A stretch of DNA of 64,000 nucleotides from Flavobacterium aerium (GTDB lineage Bacteria; Bacteroidota; Bacteroidia; Flavobacteriales; Flavobacteriaceae), in assembly GCF_030766725.1 (NCBI RefSeq), contig NZ_JARQWR010000013.1, forward strand, positions 81,663 through 145,662, read 5' to 3'. The notes below the pieces were generated by a model. The model was not told where the DNA came from. It saw only the letters and a program-made list of their open reading frames with translations, and did not search any database. Shown piece after piece: positions 54,994 to 63,284 of this stretch (positions within the stretch are counted from its first letter, which is position 1; each line of letters opens with the position of its first letter). The translations under genes were made by a program, and so were the position numbers.

Positions 54994-55968
54994 TTAAAAT
55001 AAATCGTTTGCGGTAATGCTCTTATCGTGTTTTGTATAATCTACAGGACGTTTTGCAAAGAAATCATCCAAGCTGTTTGCAAAAACTTCTTCTTCAAACC
55101 AGGCCATTTTATTATATTCTTCTGCACTCACATTAAATACGGTATCAATTCCAATTTGCGTTAGACTTTCGTCGATACGGAATTTCATAAAGTTCACTAA
55201 ATCTTGTTTCTTGATGATTTCAATTTCTCCATCTTCAAAAATCCAATCTAAAATATCCGATTCTACTTTGATTGAATCCTTGACACTTGTACGAATCATT
55301 TCTATGGTTTCTGCATCAAAATAATCAGGGAATTCTTCTCGTATTTTGTTTACGATATAAATACCTGCATTGGCATGTACTTGTTCATCTACTGAAGTCC
55401 AAGCAATAATATTGCTTACATTTTTCATATATCCTTTGAAACGGGTGAAGGATAATATGATAGCAAACTGACTGAAAAGTGAAACGTTCTCTATCAATAT
55501 ACTGAACAGAATCAATGAGACTAAGTATTTTTGATTGTCTTGGGAACGGGTATCTTTTAAAACATTTGATAGGTATTCAACCCGCTGCATAATGACTGGA
55601 GTATCCAGAAGTTTTTCAAATTCATTGTTGTATCCTAGTACTTCCAATAAACGAGAATAGGCTTCAGAATGTCTGAATTCACATTCGGCAAATGTACTTC
55701 CGAGTCCATTGAATTCTGGTTTTGGAAAGTGCTCGTAAATATTCCCCCAGAAGCTTTTTACTGATACTTCAATTTGAGCAATTGCTAATAAACTATGCTT
55801 GATTGCTGTTTTCTCTGCTTCAGTAAGATGAGAGTGAAAATCCTGTGTATCTGCTGTAAAATCTACTTCACTGTGTACCCAAAATGATTTGTTGATAGCC
55901 TCTGTATACTTCAGAATTTCAGGATATTCAAAGGGTTTATAATTGATTCTTTTATCGAAAATAGACAT
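54994..55968 (-). CDS. nrdB: Ribonucleotide reductase class I, small subunit (no ATP-cone)
   Basis: Supplies the di-metal/tyrosyl radical to NrdA. It has 324 residues of ferritin-like fold with no N-terminal ATP-cone. Metal ligands and radical site are visible: Glu67 (QIEVSVKSFW), Glu97-x2-His100 and radical Tyr104 in CEFRHSEAYS, then ILIENVSLF and DEQVHANAG. First gene of nrdB-nrdA. The 449-base spacer upstream has a cluster of DnaA-box-like sites. Confidence 0.95.
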   Translation of the reverse strand: MSIFDKRINYKPFEYPEILKYTEAINKSFWVHSEVDFTADTQDFHSHLTEAEKTAIKHSLLAIAQIEVSVKSFWGNIYEHFPKPEFNGLGSTFAECEFRHSEAYSRLLEVLGYNNEFEKLLDTPVIMQRVEYLSNVLKDTRSQDNQKYLVSLILFSILIENVSLFSQFAIILSFTRFKGYMKNVSNIIAWTSVDEQVHANAGIYIVNKIREEFPDYFDAETIEMIRTSVKDSIKVESDILDWIFEDGEIEIIKKQDLVNFMKFRIDESLTQIGIDTVFNVSAEEYNKMAWFEEEVFANSLDDFFAKRPVDYTKHDKSITANDLF

Positions 55969-56052
55969 ATATAATAGGATTAAATATTGAACTTCTAAGG
56001 GTCCAAAAACCGTTCATTTTTTTATTCAAAAAAGAACTATTTCTGTGTTACT

Positions 56053-56060
56053 CAAAAATA
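56053..56060 (-). promoter_or_regulatory. Possible -7 promoter element for nrdB
   Basis: Plus-strand CAAAAATA reads TATTTTTG on the minus strand, 85 bases upstream of the nrdB ATG. No -33 partner at the usual distance. Confidence 0.4.
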
Positions 56061-56109
56061 CAACATTCCCATTTTTTGCCTCATGGACTTTCTCAAAAAA
56101 GCAAGAGTT

Positions 56110-56266
56110 TTATCAACAGGATTTATTCCAAATCATTTTTATATTTATCAACAACTCTTTTTCTCTTGACGAGCTTACATAAACTATGAGAAATCGAAAA
56201 ATAAACCAAAAGTTATAAACAGGTAAAATCAAGGCTATTTTCGCGTCCAAAAAATAGTTATCAACC
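56110..56266 (+). promoter_or_regulatory. Cluster of four DnaA-box-like nonamers upstream of nrdB
   Basis: TTATCAACA at 56110-56118 and 56145-56153, TTATAAACA at 56213-56221 and TTATCAACC at 56258-56266, all on the plus strand. Each differs from the canonical TTATCCACA by one to two bases. E. coli nrdAB is controlled through DnaA boxes, so this could be a similar control region. In AT-rich DNA chance matches occur; the clustering is the evidence. Confidence 0.4.
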
Positions 56267-56417
56267 GATAAAATTATTTCCGAAAATGGTTTTCTTTTTT
56301 TTCAAGTTCAATTGCCCTTTTTTTGACTTTGTTTTTTCAAATTTTAACTCCACTATTTTTATTCAGTCTTATTTAATCTAAAATACCTTAAATAAGAAAG
56401 GATTTACTTCTGGAATA

Positions 56418-56876
56418 TTAACTGATTATAGAAGTGTTTTTAATACTACGAATGACAAAAGCACTCTTAATATTGGAGATGATTTCTAACTTGGATATTT
56501 TATGTACTGCAAAGTTTTGATAATCTTCCATGTCTTCTAATAATAGTTTTAATAAAAAGTCATAGGTTCCTGCAATATAGGAGGCTTCCAAAACTTCTTC
56601 TAAGCCTAAAACATATTCTTCAAATTCCTCAAATAACGATTCTTGGTGTCTTACTAAAGTTACTTGACAATACACCAATAATTTTTTACCCAATGCTTTG
56701 GGGTCTATTACTGCTGCATAATTCTGAATTACACCTGTAGATTCGAGTTTCTTTATTCGCTCATGAACGGGTGTTATCGATAAGTTTACTTTCTCTGCTA
56801 GCTGTTTTATCGATTGTTTTGCATCTTTTTGAAGTTCTAACAGTAGTTTTCTATCTATTGCATCAAGTGTAGTCAT
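56418..56876 (-). CDS. Lrp/AsnC-family transcriptional regulator
   Basis: A 152-residue regulator: N-terminal winged HTH (about 5-50, LDAIDRKLLLELQKDAKQS and VHERIKKLESTGVI) and a C-terminal RAM ligand domain (about 65-145). Proteins of this family respond to amino acids. It diverges from the SusC/SusD operon, with both promoters in the shared spacer, so it may control that operon as well as itself. Ligand cannot be read from sequence. Confidence 0.92.
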   Translation of the reverse strand: MTTLDAIDRKLLLELQKDAKQSIKQLAEKVNLSITPVHERIKKLESTGVIQNYAAVIDPKALGKKLLVYCQVTLVRHQESLFEEFEEYVLGLEEVLEASYIAGTYDFLLKLLLEDMEDYQNFAVHKISKLEIISNIKSAFVIRSIKNTSIIS

Positions 56877-56911
56877 AGGATAATTTTCTAATTTAAGAAT
56901 AAACGTGATTA

Positions 56912-56919
56912 CAAAACTA
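56912..56919 (-). promoter_or_regulatory. -7 promoter element for the Lrp-family gene
   Basis: Plus-strand CAAAACTA reads TAGTTTTG on the minus strand, 36 bases upstream of the regulator's ATG. Confidence 0.5.
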
Positions 56920-57000
56920 TAAATAAATACTAGTAAAAAGTTAATTAAAAGTAAAATTTACTGATTTTATTCAAAATAACCAAAATATATTATTTTTAAA

Positions 57001-57008
57001 TAAATTTG
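57001..57008 (+). promoter_or_regulatory. -7 promoter element for the susC leader transcript
   Basis: TAAATTTG fits TAnnTTTG. It implies a leader of about 380 bases before susC, containing a short Cys/Met-rich frame and a terminator. No promoter-like match is seen between that terminator and susC. Confidence 0.5.
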
Positions 57009-57158
57009 CTCAAGAAAAATGGGCAACAAAATATATCCTTTTTTCAAATTAGTAAAATCAATTTTAAAGTCAACATTGTTATGATTCTTTTACATTCTAT
57101 TAACGGTACTCAAAATGCTTCTGTGTTATCTAAAAAACTTTTTGGATTTACAAATGGT

Positions 57159-57266
57159 ATGATGCTGTGTATGGGGTGCTGTCTTTATATGGGAATCTGT
57201 TGTATCTCTACTACTTCTACAAATATTATCCTATCCACTCAAGGTTGGTGTATGGATATTAGTTAA
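57159..57266 (+). CDS. Candidate Cys/Met-rich leader peptide upstream of susC
   Basis: From ATG 57159 the frame encodes 35 residues beginning MMLCMGCCLYMGICC and ending WCMDIS, with six Cys and five Met. An in-frame ATG at 57081 would add 26 residues. It lies on the susC leader transcript and its stop is 27 bases before a strong terminator hairpin. That layout is what an amino-acid leader-peptide attenuator looks like. Alternatively it is a small secreted or metal-binding peptide, or not translated at all. I see no clear antiterminator pairing by eye. Confidence 0.45.
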   Translation: MMLCMGCCLYMGICCISTTSTNIILSTQGWCMDIS

Positions 57267-57293
57267 CACAATAAGCTAACATCTTTATCATAT

Positions 57294-57324
57294 AAAGGAG
57301 GCTTGTGGGAGCCTCCTTTTTTTT
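57294..57324 (+). terminator. Strong intrinsic terminator inside the susC leader (candidate attenuator)
   Basis: A perfect ten-base-pair GC-rich stem (AAAGGAGGCT / AGCCTCCTTT, arms 57294-57303 and 57310-57319) with a six-base loop and eight consecutive T. It lies 73 bases before the susC ATG, an unusual place for a terminator unless it regulates read-through. Confidence 0.85.
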
Positions 57325-57359
57325 GTACCGTTTTTTATAGCAGCTAAAAAACGAGGTAC
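57325..57359 (+). repeat. Inverted repeat between the leader terminator and susC
   Basis: GTACC-GTTTTTTA and TAAAAAACG-A-GGTAC can form a stem of about 13 base pairs with a two-base bulge and a seven-base loop (TAGCAGC). It directly abuts the terminator and has no T-run after it. It could be a 5'-UTR structure or a protein-binding site. Confidence 0.5.
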
Positions 57360-57396
57360 GATTGTATGCTACTAAAATTAATTAAAAACTTAAAAA

Positions 57397-60300
57397 ATGA
57401 AAATTAAATTACCCAAAATTCTATTTGGATTTTTACTTTTCGTTGTGCAAATAGCAGCTGCACAGCAAAAAGAAATTTCTGGAGTTGTAACGGATGCCTC
57501 CAAGCTTACATTGCCTGGCGCATCAGTACTATTAAAAAGTACAAACCAAGGTGTACAAACTGATTTAGATGGAAAATTTGCTATAAAAGCCGACGCTAAT
57601 GATGTATTAATTTTTTCCTATGTAGGTTTCAAAAGCCAAGAAATTAAAGTCGGCAATCAAACGAGTATATCAGTTCAACTTGCTGAAGAGGCTTTAGGCT
57701 TAGAAGAAATTGTAATCGTAGCGTATGGTACACAAAAACAAAGAGCTGTAGTTGGTGCTATAGGAAAGATTGGTACTGGAGTTTTTGAAAAACAACAAGC
57801 AACATCCGTTCTTTCTGCACTTCAAGGATCTGTTCCGGGAGTAACAATCATTAACTCTAGCGGACAACCTGGAGAAAGTCCAACAATTCGTATTCGTGGA
57901 ATTGGTTCCATTAATGCATCGGCATCTCCCTTAATAATTGTGGATGGTGTTCCTTATAATGGCGATATTAACTCGATAAGTTCCGATCAAATTGAATCCA
58001 TGAATGTTTTGAAAGATGCTTCTTCTACAGCACTTTACGGTTCACGTGGAGCGAACGGAGTAATTGTAATCAAAACTAAATCGGGGAAGAGAAATTCTCC
58101 TGCTCAAGTAAATTTCAGGGTTTCATCGGGTATTGCCAGCAATGCTGTAAAAACTCATGATGTATTGGGAACAAATGATTTTGTAAAGTATCTGTGGGAA
58201 GGTCGTAAAAATACATTTCAATATGTTCAAGGGCAAACGCCTCAAAATGCAGCCAATACTGCAACTTCAGGTTTAGTAAGTGCATTAGGCTATAATCCAT
58301 ATGGAACAGCAAATTTCATCAACAACAATGGTCAAATCAATCCAGATGCAAAACTAATTTGGGAAACAGACTGGAAAGAGGAATTGTTTAGACAACAATC
58401 TTTTAGAAATGAATATAATTTTAATGTGAGCGGTGGTAGTGAAAATACCTCTTACTTTTTATCGGGAAATTACCTAAATCAAGAAGGTTTAGTGAAGACC
58501 TCTAAATTTGAACGTTCTACCCTTCGTTTAAATCTTGATACAAAAGTAAACGACTGGTTAGACATTGGTGGTAGTGCTGCCTATGCCTCCTCCAATCAAA
58601 ATTTCCCTGTACAATCCGGAACTTCTTTTACTAGTGCCATGAACTGGCTGTATTCTACTCCAAGTGTTTATTCTGTTTACAGAAGAAATCCAACGGGAGG
58701 AATAATCACACAGAACAATGGTTCTCCAATTTATGATTATGGTAATACACCTCAATCTGTAAATGGGGTTCGTCCATTCATGAGTGGTGATAATGCTGTA
58801 GGATCATTATACAATGACAAAAATGGAACTGGTAGAAGCAATATTAATTTGAATGGGTATGCCAAATTTCAATTGACCGACAACTTATCTTTTAAATCAA
58901 ATCTGGCATTTGAAGATTATTCTTCTGATATCGATCGTTACACAAATTCTGTTTATGGACAGGCATCTAGTGTAAAAGGAAGAGTAAGTCGTGAAAAAGC
59001 AGTTACCCGTACCTTGAATTTCATCAATGCTTTACGCTATGATATTACTCTAGGTGAACACAAAATTGGAGCAGATGTTATCTATGAGGCCTATCAGTCT
59101 AAAAAGGATTTATTCTCCGCATCATCTACAGGTTTTTTACCTGGGGTGACCGTTATTGGAGGAGGAACAACGCCAGAATCTGTAAAAGGTTATAAGATTG
59201 AAGATCGTTTGAATAGTATTTTAGGGAGAGTTAGTTATGGCTATGCAAACCGATATTTCTTAGAAGCCTCGTATAGAAAAGATGGTTCATCCCGTTTTGC
59301 AGATAAAGTACGTTGGGGTGATTTTTATTCTGTAGGTTCTTCATGGATAATTTCAGATGAAAATTTTCTGAAAGACAATGAGTATGTAAATCTTTTGAAA
59401 CTAAGAGCGTCTTATGGTGAATTAGGAAACAATCAAACGGATTCGTTTTTCCCTTACATTCAAGGTTTTGAAACAGGACATAGTCAATTGACTAATCCTG
59501 GTGTAGAATTGGGCGATCGCGTAGACAAAAATCTAACTTGGGAAAAAACAGCTTCTTTTAATATTGGATTGGATTTTAGTTTTTTCAATAATCGTCTGGA
59601 AGGTTCTGTAGATTATTACAACAAGAAATCGATCGACCTTTTGTACAATGTACCAATTGCTTCTTCAACGGGTAATACTAGTATCTTAACAAATGCTGGA
59701 GCAGTACGTAACTATGGTCTTGAGGTGAGCTTAACTTCACACAATATCAAACAGGATAAATTTACATGGGATACTCAATTGAATTTTTCATTGGATCGCA
59801 ATAAAATCTCAGCACTTACCCAAGAATCTTTCATCAATGGATTAAATCGATGGGAAGTAGGCCGTTCGTTGTACGATTTCTACATTCGAGAATATGCGGG
59901 TGTAGATCCAAATGATGGTTATGCTCAATGGTATAAAGATGTAGTTGATGCAAATGGAAATATTACTGGAAGAGTGACTACAAAAAATTATGATGATGCA
60001 ACTCGTTATTACAACCAATCATCTCTGCCAAAAATTTCAGGAGGATTTACGAATACATTCCGATACAAACAATTTGATGTGAATGTATTATTCAATTTTA
60101 GTTTGGGTTCTTATGTATATGATTCTGATTATGCTGCTTTAATGAATGGTATTTCAACGGGAAGACAGGGTTCTCCAGATTTAGAACAAAGATGGACTAA
60201 ACCAGGTGATATTACCGATGTTCCTTTGTTACTGAATTCAACCAATAACTTTGCTTCTACCTCATCTCGCTTTTTATTCAAAAATGATTATTTGAGATTG

Positions 60301-60507
60301 AAAGCATTAACGGTAGGTTATAGTTTGCCGATAGAGAACATTCGTAAATTAAAAATCAGTCAGGCGAGAATATATCTACAGGCTGATAATGTACTTACGT
60401 TCCAATCTCATAAAGGGATTGACCCAGAACAAAGTTTAAATGGTGTGACCAATTTTAGATCGCCACTTCAACGAACAATCACTTTAGGATTTAACCTTAA
60501 TTTTTAA
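57397..60507 (+). CDS. SusC/RagA-family TonB-dependent outer-membrane transporter
   Basis: An outer-membrane import channel working with the SusD-like lipoprotein that follows. It has 1036 residues: signal peptide (about 1-22, ending AAAQ), a carboxypeptidase-regulatory-like beta domain (about 26-110), a plug domain with SALQGSVPGV, RIRGIGSIN and VDGVPYNGDI, and a 22-strand barrel ending in FNLNF. SusC pairs take up glycans or peptides; no glycosidase, sulfatase or peptidase gene is next to it, so the ligand is unknown. The Cys/Met-rich leader and Lrp-type neighbour hint at amino-acid or peptide control. Confidence 0.94.
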   Translation: MKIKLPKILFGFLLFVVQIAAAQQKEISGVVTDASKLTLPGASVLLKSTNQGVQTDLDGKFAIKADANDVLIFSYVGFKSQEIKVGNQTSISVQLAEEALGLEEIVIVAYGTQKQRAVVGAIGKIGTGVFEKQQATSVLSALQGSVPGVTIINSSGQPGESPTIRIRGIGSINASASPLIIVDGVPYNGDINSISSDQIESMNVLKDASSTALYGSRGANGVIVIKTKSGKRNSPAQVNFRVSSGIASNAVKTHDVLGTNDFVKYLWEGRKNTFQYVQGQTPQNAANTATSGLVSALGYNPYGTANFINNNGQINPDAKLIWETDWKEELFRQQSFRNEYNFNVSGGSENTSYFLSGNYLNQEGLVKTSKFERSTLRLNLDTKVNDWLDIGGSAAYASSNQNFPVQSGTSFTSAMNWLYSTPSVYSVYRRNPTGGIITQNNGSPIYDYGNTPQSVNGVRPFMSGDNAVGSLYNDKNGTGRSNINLNGYAKFQLTDNLSFKSNLAFEDYSSDIDRYTNSVYGQASSVKGRVSREKAVTRTLNFINALRYDITLGEHKIGADVIYEAYQSKKDLFSASSTGFLPGVTVIGGGTTPESVKGYKIEDRLNSILGRVSYGYANRYFLEASYRKDGSSRFADKVRWGDFYSVGSSWIISDENFLKDNEYVNLLKLRASYGELGNNQTDSFFPYIQGFETGHSQLTNPGVELGDRVDKNLTWEKTASFNIGLDFSFFNNRLEGSVDYYNKKSIDLLYNVPIASSTGNTSILTNAGAVRNYGLEVSLTSHNIKQDKFTWDTQLNFSLDRNKISALTQESFINGLNRWEVGRSLYDFYIREYAGVDPNDGYAQWYKDVVDANGNITGRVTTKNYDDATRYYNQSSLPKISGGFTNTFRYKQFDVNVLFNFSLGSYVYDSDYAALMNGISTGRQGSPDLEQRWTKPGDITDVPLLLNSTNNFASTSSRFLFKNDYLRLKALTVGYSLPIENIRKLKISQARIYLQADNVLTFQSHKGIDPEQSLNGVTNFRSPLQRTITLGFNLNF

Positions 60508-60518
60508 GTTCCGAAAAC

Positions 60519-61937
60519 ATGAAAAAAATATTTATAATTATAGCTGTTTTAACGCTTAGTTTACAGCAAATTGGTTGTTCTACAGATTATCTGGATGAAC
60601 CTAAACCAACGCAGAACATTGAACCTGAAGTTATTTTCAGTAATCGTGAAGGGGTGAATGCATTTATGGCTGGTATTTTACGATTGAGCAGAGGGCAGTT
60701 TTACAATAATGAAGGGGCTGGATTACAATCTATTTATTTCGCCAGAAGCGTAAGAGGAAATGCTTTAATACAGAAACAAATTTGGTTTGGCGATGATTAT
60801 GATTTCCAAAACAGAGAGGCTACTTATACGCGCCCTATTTTTACATGGAGATTCACTTATAAAATTATCGATCAGTTGAATAATTTAATAAAAGGAGTGG
60901 AAAATAGCCCACAATTGAGTGAAACGGATAAAAGAGAAACTCGTTCTCAAGCCTTGGCTTTGCGTGGATTCTATTATTTCCAATTGGCTTTAGAGTTTGG
61001 GGATGCTTATCAGTCTTCAAAAAATTTGGAGTTCCCTCCTATTTATACTGAGTCGACTTCAAAAGGAAGACCGATGTCGACCAAAACAGAATTTTTCAAT
61101 CAGATTTTGTCCGATTTAGAAACAGCTGCTCAGGAATTACCAGCCAGTCGTACTGATAAATCTTATGTTAATAATCACGTAGCTCAAGCTTTCTTAGCAC
61201 AGGTATATCAATACGTTGGTGATTGGGACAAAGCAAAAACAGCTGCAATCAATGCCTATGGTGGTAATCCTTCTGTTGTTTTAAAGGCAGCCGATTACAA
61301 TCAAGGATTTAATGATATTAATAAGACAGAATGGTTATGGGGTTTGCCGCAATCGAATGATCAAACAGCTTATTATATGTCACATCCACATGCAATGATG
61401 GATCACGTTGCAGTAGCATATCATGGTACTTTTGTGAATAATGATTTTGTAAATTTATTTTCATCTACAGATGTCCGAAATTTATTCTCAAACTTATATA
61501 ATGCTCCTGTAGGCAACTGGCAACAGTATGTGACTTCAAAATTCAAATTTACATTTGATGCTGATATTCCATTAATTCGTTATCCTGAAATGATTTTAAT
61601 TGAAGCGGAAGCGGAATTTCATTTGGGCAATCAAACTAAAGCGCGAGAATTACTGGATGCTATCCGCCTAAATCGTGATACGGAAGCTCAACCTTCAACG
61701 GCTTCTGGAAATGCACTTATAGAGCAAATCCTTACGGAACGAAGAAAAGAGTTTTACGGAGAAAATGGAGTAGAATGGTATGATGCCAAACGTTTACTTC
61801 GCGGTATTACCCGAACAGGGAATCACCGAACGTTAATTAATTTAAATACAGATGACAAACGTTTTGAGTTGAAAATCCCGCAGGAAGAAATTGATGCAAA
61901 CACCAATATTCCTGCAAACATCAACGCTAACCGATAA
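60519..61937 (+). CDS. SusD/RagB-family nutrient-binding lipoprotein
   Basis: A surface lipoprotein that caps the SusC channel and binds its ligand. It has 472 residues: lipobox QQIGCS (Cys20), a helical SusD core with TPR-like pairs (ALALRGFYYFQLALEFGD) and the C-terminal RagB segment with LIEQILTERRKEFYGENG. It starts 11 bases after susC. A terminator follows, so the operon appears to be only susC-susD. Confidence 0.94.
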   Translation: MKKIFIIIAVLTLSLQQIGCSTDYLDEPKPTQNIEPEVIFSNREGVNAFMAGILRLSRGQFYNNEGAGLQSIYFARSVRGNALIQKQIWFGDDYDFQNREATYTRPIFTWRFTYKIIDQLNNLIKGVENSPQLSETDKRETRSQALALRGFYYFQLALEFGDAYQSSKNLEFPPIYTESTSKGRPMSTKTEFFNQILSDLETAAQELPASRTDKSYVNNHVAQAFLAQVYQYVGDWDKAKTAAINAYGGNPSVVLKAADYNQGFNDINKTEWLWGLPQSNDQTAYYMSHPHAMMDHVAVAYHGTFVNNDFVNLFSSTDVRNLFSNLYNAPVGNWQQYVTSKFKFTFDADIPLIRYPEMILIEAEAEFHLGNQTKARELLDAIRLNRDTEAQPSTASGNALIEQILTERRKEFYGENGVEWYDAKRLLRGITRTGNHRTLINLNTDDKRFELKIPQEEIDANTNIPANINANR

Positions 61938-61976
61938 TAGTATTACTCATTACCCAACCACTAGAACACCACGAAA

Positions 61977-62014
61977 AACCCCTTGAGATCTTCATTGATT
62001 TCAAGGGGTTTTCT
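61977..62014 (+). terminator. Intrinsic terminator after the susD-like gene
   Basis: AACCCCTTGA (61977-61986) pairs with TCAAGGGGTT (62001-62010), followed by T-rich sequence. Confidence 0.8.
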
Positions 62015-62070
62015 ATATAAAATAAGACATGTATATACTTGAATGTACCAAATCAAACTGTTCTATAAAA

Positions 62071-62101
62071 GAAAAGCCTTTCTTAATCGAAAGGCTTTTT
62101 T
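62071..62101. terminator. Intrinsic terminator between convergent operons
   Basis: AAAAGCCTTTC pairs with GAAAGGCTTTT around a short loop (62083-62088), followed by a T-run on the plus strand and an A-rich left flank. It probably ends the minus-strand lipoprotein transcript and backs up the susD terminator. Confidence 0.8.
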
Positions 62102-62119
62102 TATTCAAGTACTTTTTAA

Positions 62120-62674
62120 TTACTTTTTTGTTAAAATAATATCTGTTGGAATTGAAAAAGTCCTATCTTTTTTTTGCTTTGGTTCACCTGGTAAAACAAC
62201 TGTTATTCCTCCTGGAATATTATTTAATGTCATTCTAGCTTGATTATTGCCTAATAATTCTAATTCGATATATATTGTCTTCACTTTAAGTACATCGGAA
62301 GTTGTAAACTTAATAATATCCGACTCGATAACACTACCACCTTTCATGTAACCATCCAATGAAGCATTTGATATTATTTCCCCATTTCCTTTATCATAAG
62401 AATATTCCAATTGAGGTTGGTCAAAAAAGACATCCATTTTAGGTATAAATGTCTTTTTTATTGCTATTTTGATTGTAAAGCTTTCATTTCCATTTTTGTA
62501 TTCCCATAAGCCTTCAAAAGGTTTGCTTTTTTCAATCTGTTCTGAGAATCTGTAATAGTCCCCTTTCTTTAATTCAGGAACTTTACCTTTTTTAAGGATT
62601 ATGGCTTTTTCTTGTCCATGTATTACACAACTAGATAAAAACACTATTATTAGAAAACCTATATACTTTTTCAT
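62120..62674 (-). CDS. Small lipoprotein, DUF6705-like, copy 1 of a tandem pair
   Basis: A 184-residue lipoprotein (lipobox FLSSC) with a beta-rich body. The FEGLWEYKNGNESFTIKI segment (about 52-69) fits what I remember of the DUF6705 family of flavobacteria, whose function is unknown. It is a paralogue of the next gene upstream: the two share an almost identical 5' end and the closing FSIPTxIILTK. It lies 30 bases from its neighbour in one probable operon behind the JAMM-like protein. Confidence 0.8.
   Translation of the reverse strand: MKKYIGFLIIVFLSSCVIHGQEKAIILKKGKVPELKKGDYYRFSEQIEKSKPFEGLWEYKNGNESFTIKIAIKKTFIPKMDVFFDQPQLEYSYDKGNGEIISNASLDGYMKGGSVIESDIIKFTTSDVLKVKTIYIELELLGNNQARMTLNNIPGGITVVLPGEPKQKKDRTFSIPTDIILTKK
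62605..62674 (-). repeat. 70-base near-identical repeat, copy 1 (5' end of lipoprotein gene)
   Basis: Matches 63202-63271 at 69 of 70 bases, covering the first codons and signal peptide of both lipoprotein genes. It points to tandem duplication with strong conservation of, or recent exchange in, the 5' end. Confidence 0.85.
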
Positions 62675-62704
62675 TGATTTATATAAAAGATAAAGTCATT
62701 ATTG

Positions 62705-63271
62705 TTACTCTGTTGCTTTACTAGAATTTTGTTTCGTCAAAATAATACCTGTTGGGATTGAAAAGGTTAAATCTCTCTTAGTCTTATTTGAAGAAGTATT
62801 ATCTTCAAAATTCGCTAATTCTATTTTAATTTTATTGTTATCTAATAAATCCAATGTAATATAGATGTTTCTTTTTTTAATCATATCATAGGAACTAAAA
62901 CGCATTTTTCTTAAATCTGTTTCTAAAATATTCCCTGTTTTATTATTGTTTTCTATTGTAGAGTTAGTGATTATATTATTATCTCCTTTATTATAGAAAT
63001 AATTCAATTGGTAAGCATCAATATAAAAGCCCATTTTTGGAAAAAAAGTCTTTTTTAATTCAATTTTGATAGCCAAATTTTCGTTTCCATTTTTGTATTC
63101 CCAAACTCCTTCAAAAGGTTTTCCTTTTTCTATCTCATCTGGAGCTCTATAGTAATTACCTTTTTTAAATTCAAGTAATTCCCCCTTTTTAAAAATTATA
63201 ACTTTTTCTTGTCCATGTATTGCACAACTAGATAAAAACACTATTATTAGAAAACCTATATACTTTTTCAT
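62705..63271 (-). CDS. Small lipoprotein, DUF6705-like, copy 2 of a tandem pair
   Basis: From the ATG at 63271, a 188-residue lipoprotein (lipobox FLSSC) with FEGVWEYKNGNENLAIKI and closing FSIPTGIILTK, paralogous to copy 1. The middle of the two proteins has diverged strongly while the signal peptide is identical but for one residue. It begins 13 bases after the stop of the JAMM-like protein gene. The in-frame start at 63304 lies within that upstream gene and is unlikely. Confidence 0.8.
   Translation of the reverse strand: MKKYIGFLIIVFLSSCAIHGQEKVIIFKKGELLEFKKGNYYRAPDEIEKGKPFEGVWEYKNGNENLAIKIELKKTFFPKMGFYIDAYQLNYFYNKGDNNIITNSTIENNNKTGNILETDLRKMRFSSYDMIKKRNIYITLDLLDNNKIKIELANFEDNTSSNKTKRDLTFSIPTGIILTKQNSSKATE
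63202..63271 (-). repeat. 70-base near-identical repeat, copy 2 (5' end of lipoprotein gene)
   Basis: Partner of the repeat at 62605-62674; one difference in 70 bases. Confidence 0.85.
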
Positions 63272-63284
63272 AATTTTCTTTTTA

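Larger units (their letters stand above)
55969..56417. other. nrdB upstream spacer with DnaA-box-like cluster and no gene
   Basis: About 450 AT-rich bases between nrdB and the Lrp-family gene. They hold a possible minus-strand -7 element (56053-56060) and four same-orientation nonamers resembling DnaA boxes (56110-56118, 56145-56153, 56213-56221, 56258-56266). I see no NrdR-box pair, no riboswitch fold and no small gene. Confidence 0.55.

Noticed and set aside
56110..56266. Chromosomal replication origin at the DnaA-box cluster
   Set aside because: No dnaA, dnaN or other origin-linked genes nearby, no AT-rich unwinding repeats recognised, and only partial matches to the consensus; promoter control is the simpler reading.
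57006..57158. Longer form of the susC leader frame starting at 57006 or 57081
   Set aside because: 57006 lies within the -7 element, so it cannot be on the transcript; 57081 is possible, but the Cys/Met-rich part starts at a double ATG at 57159, which I prefer.
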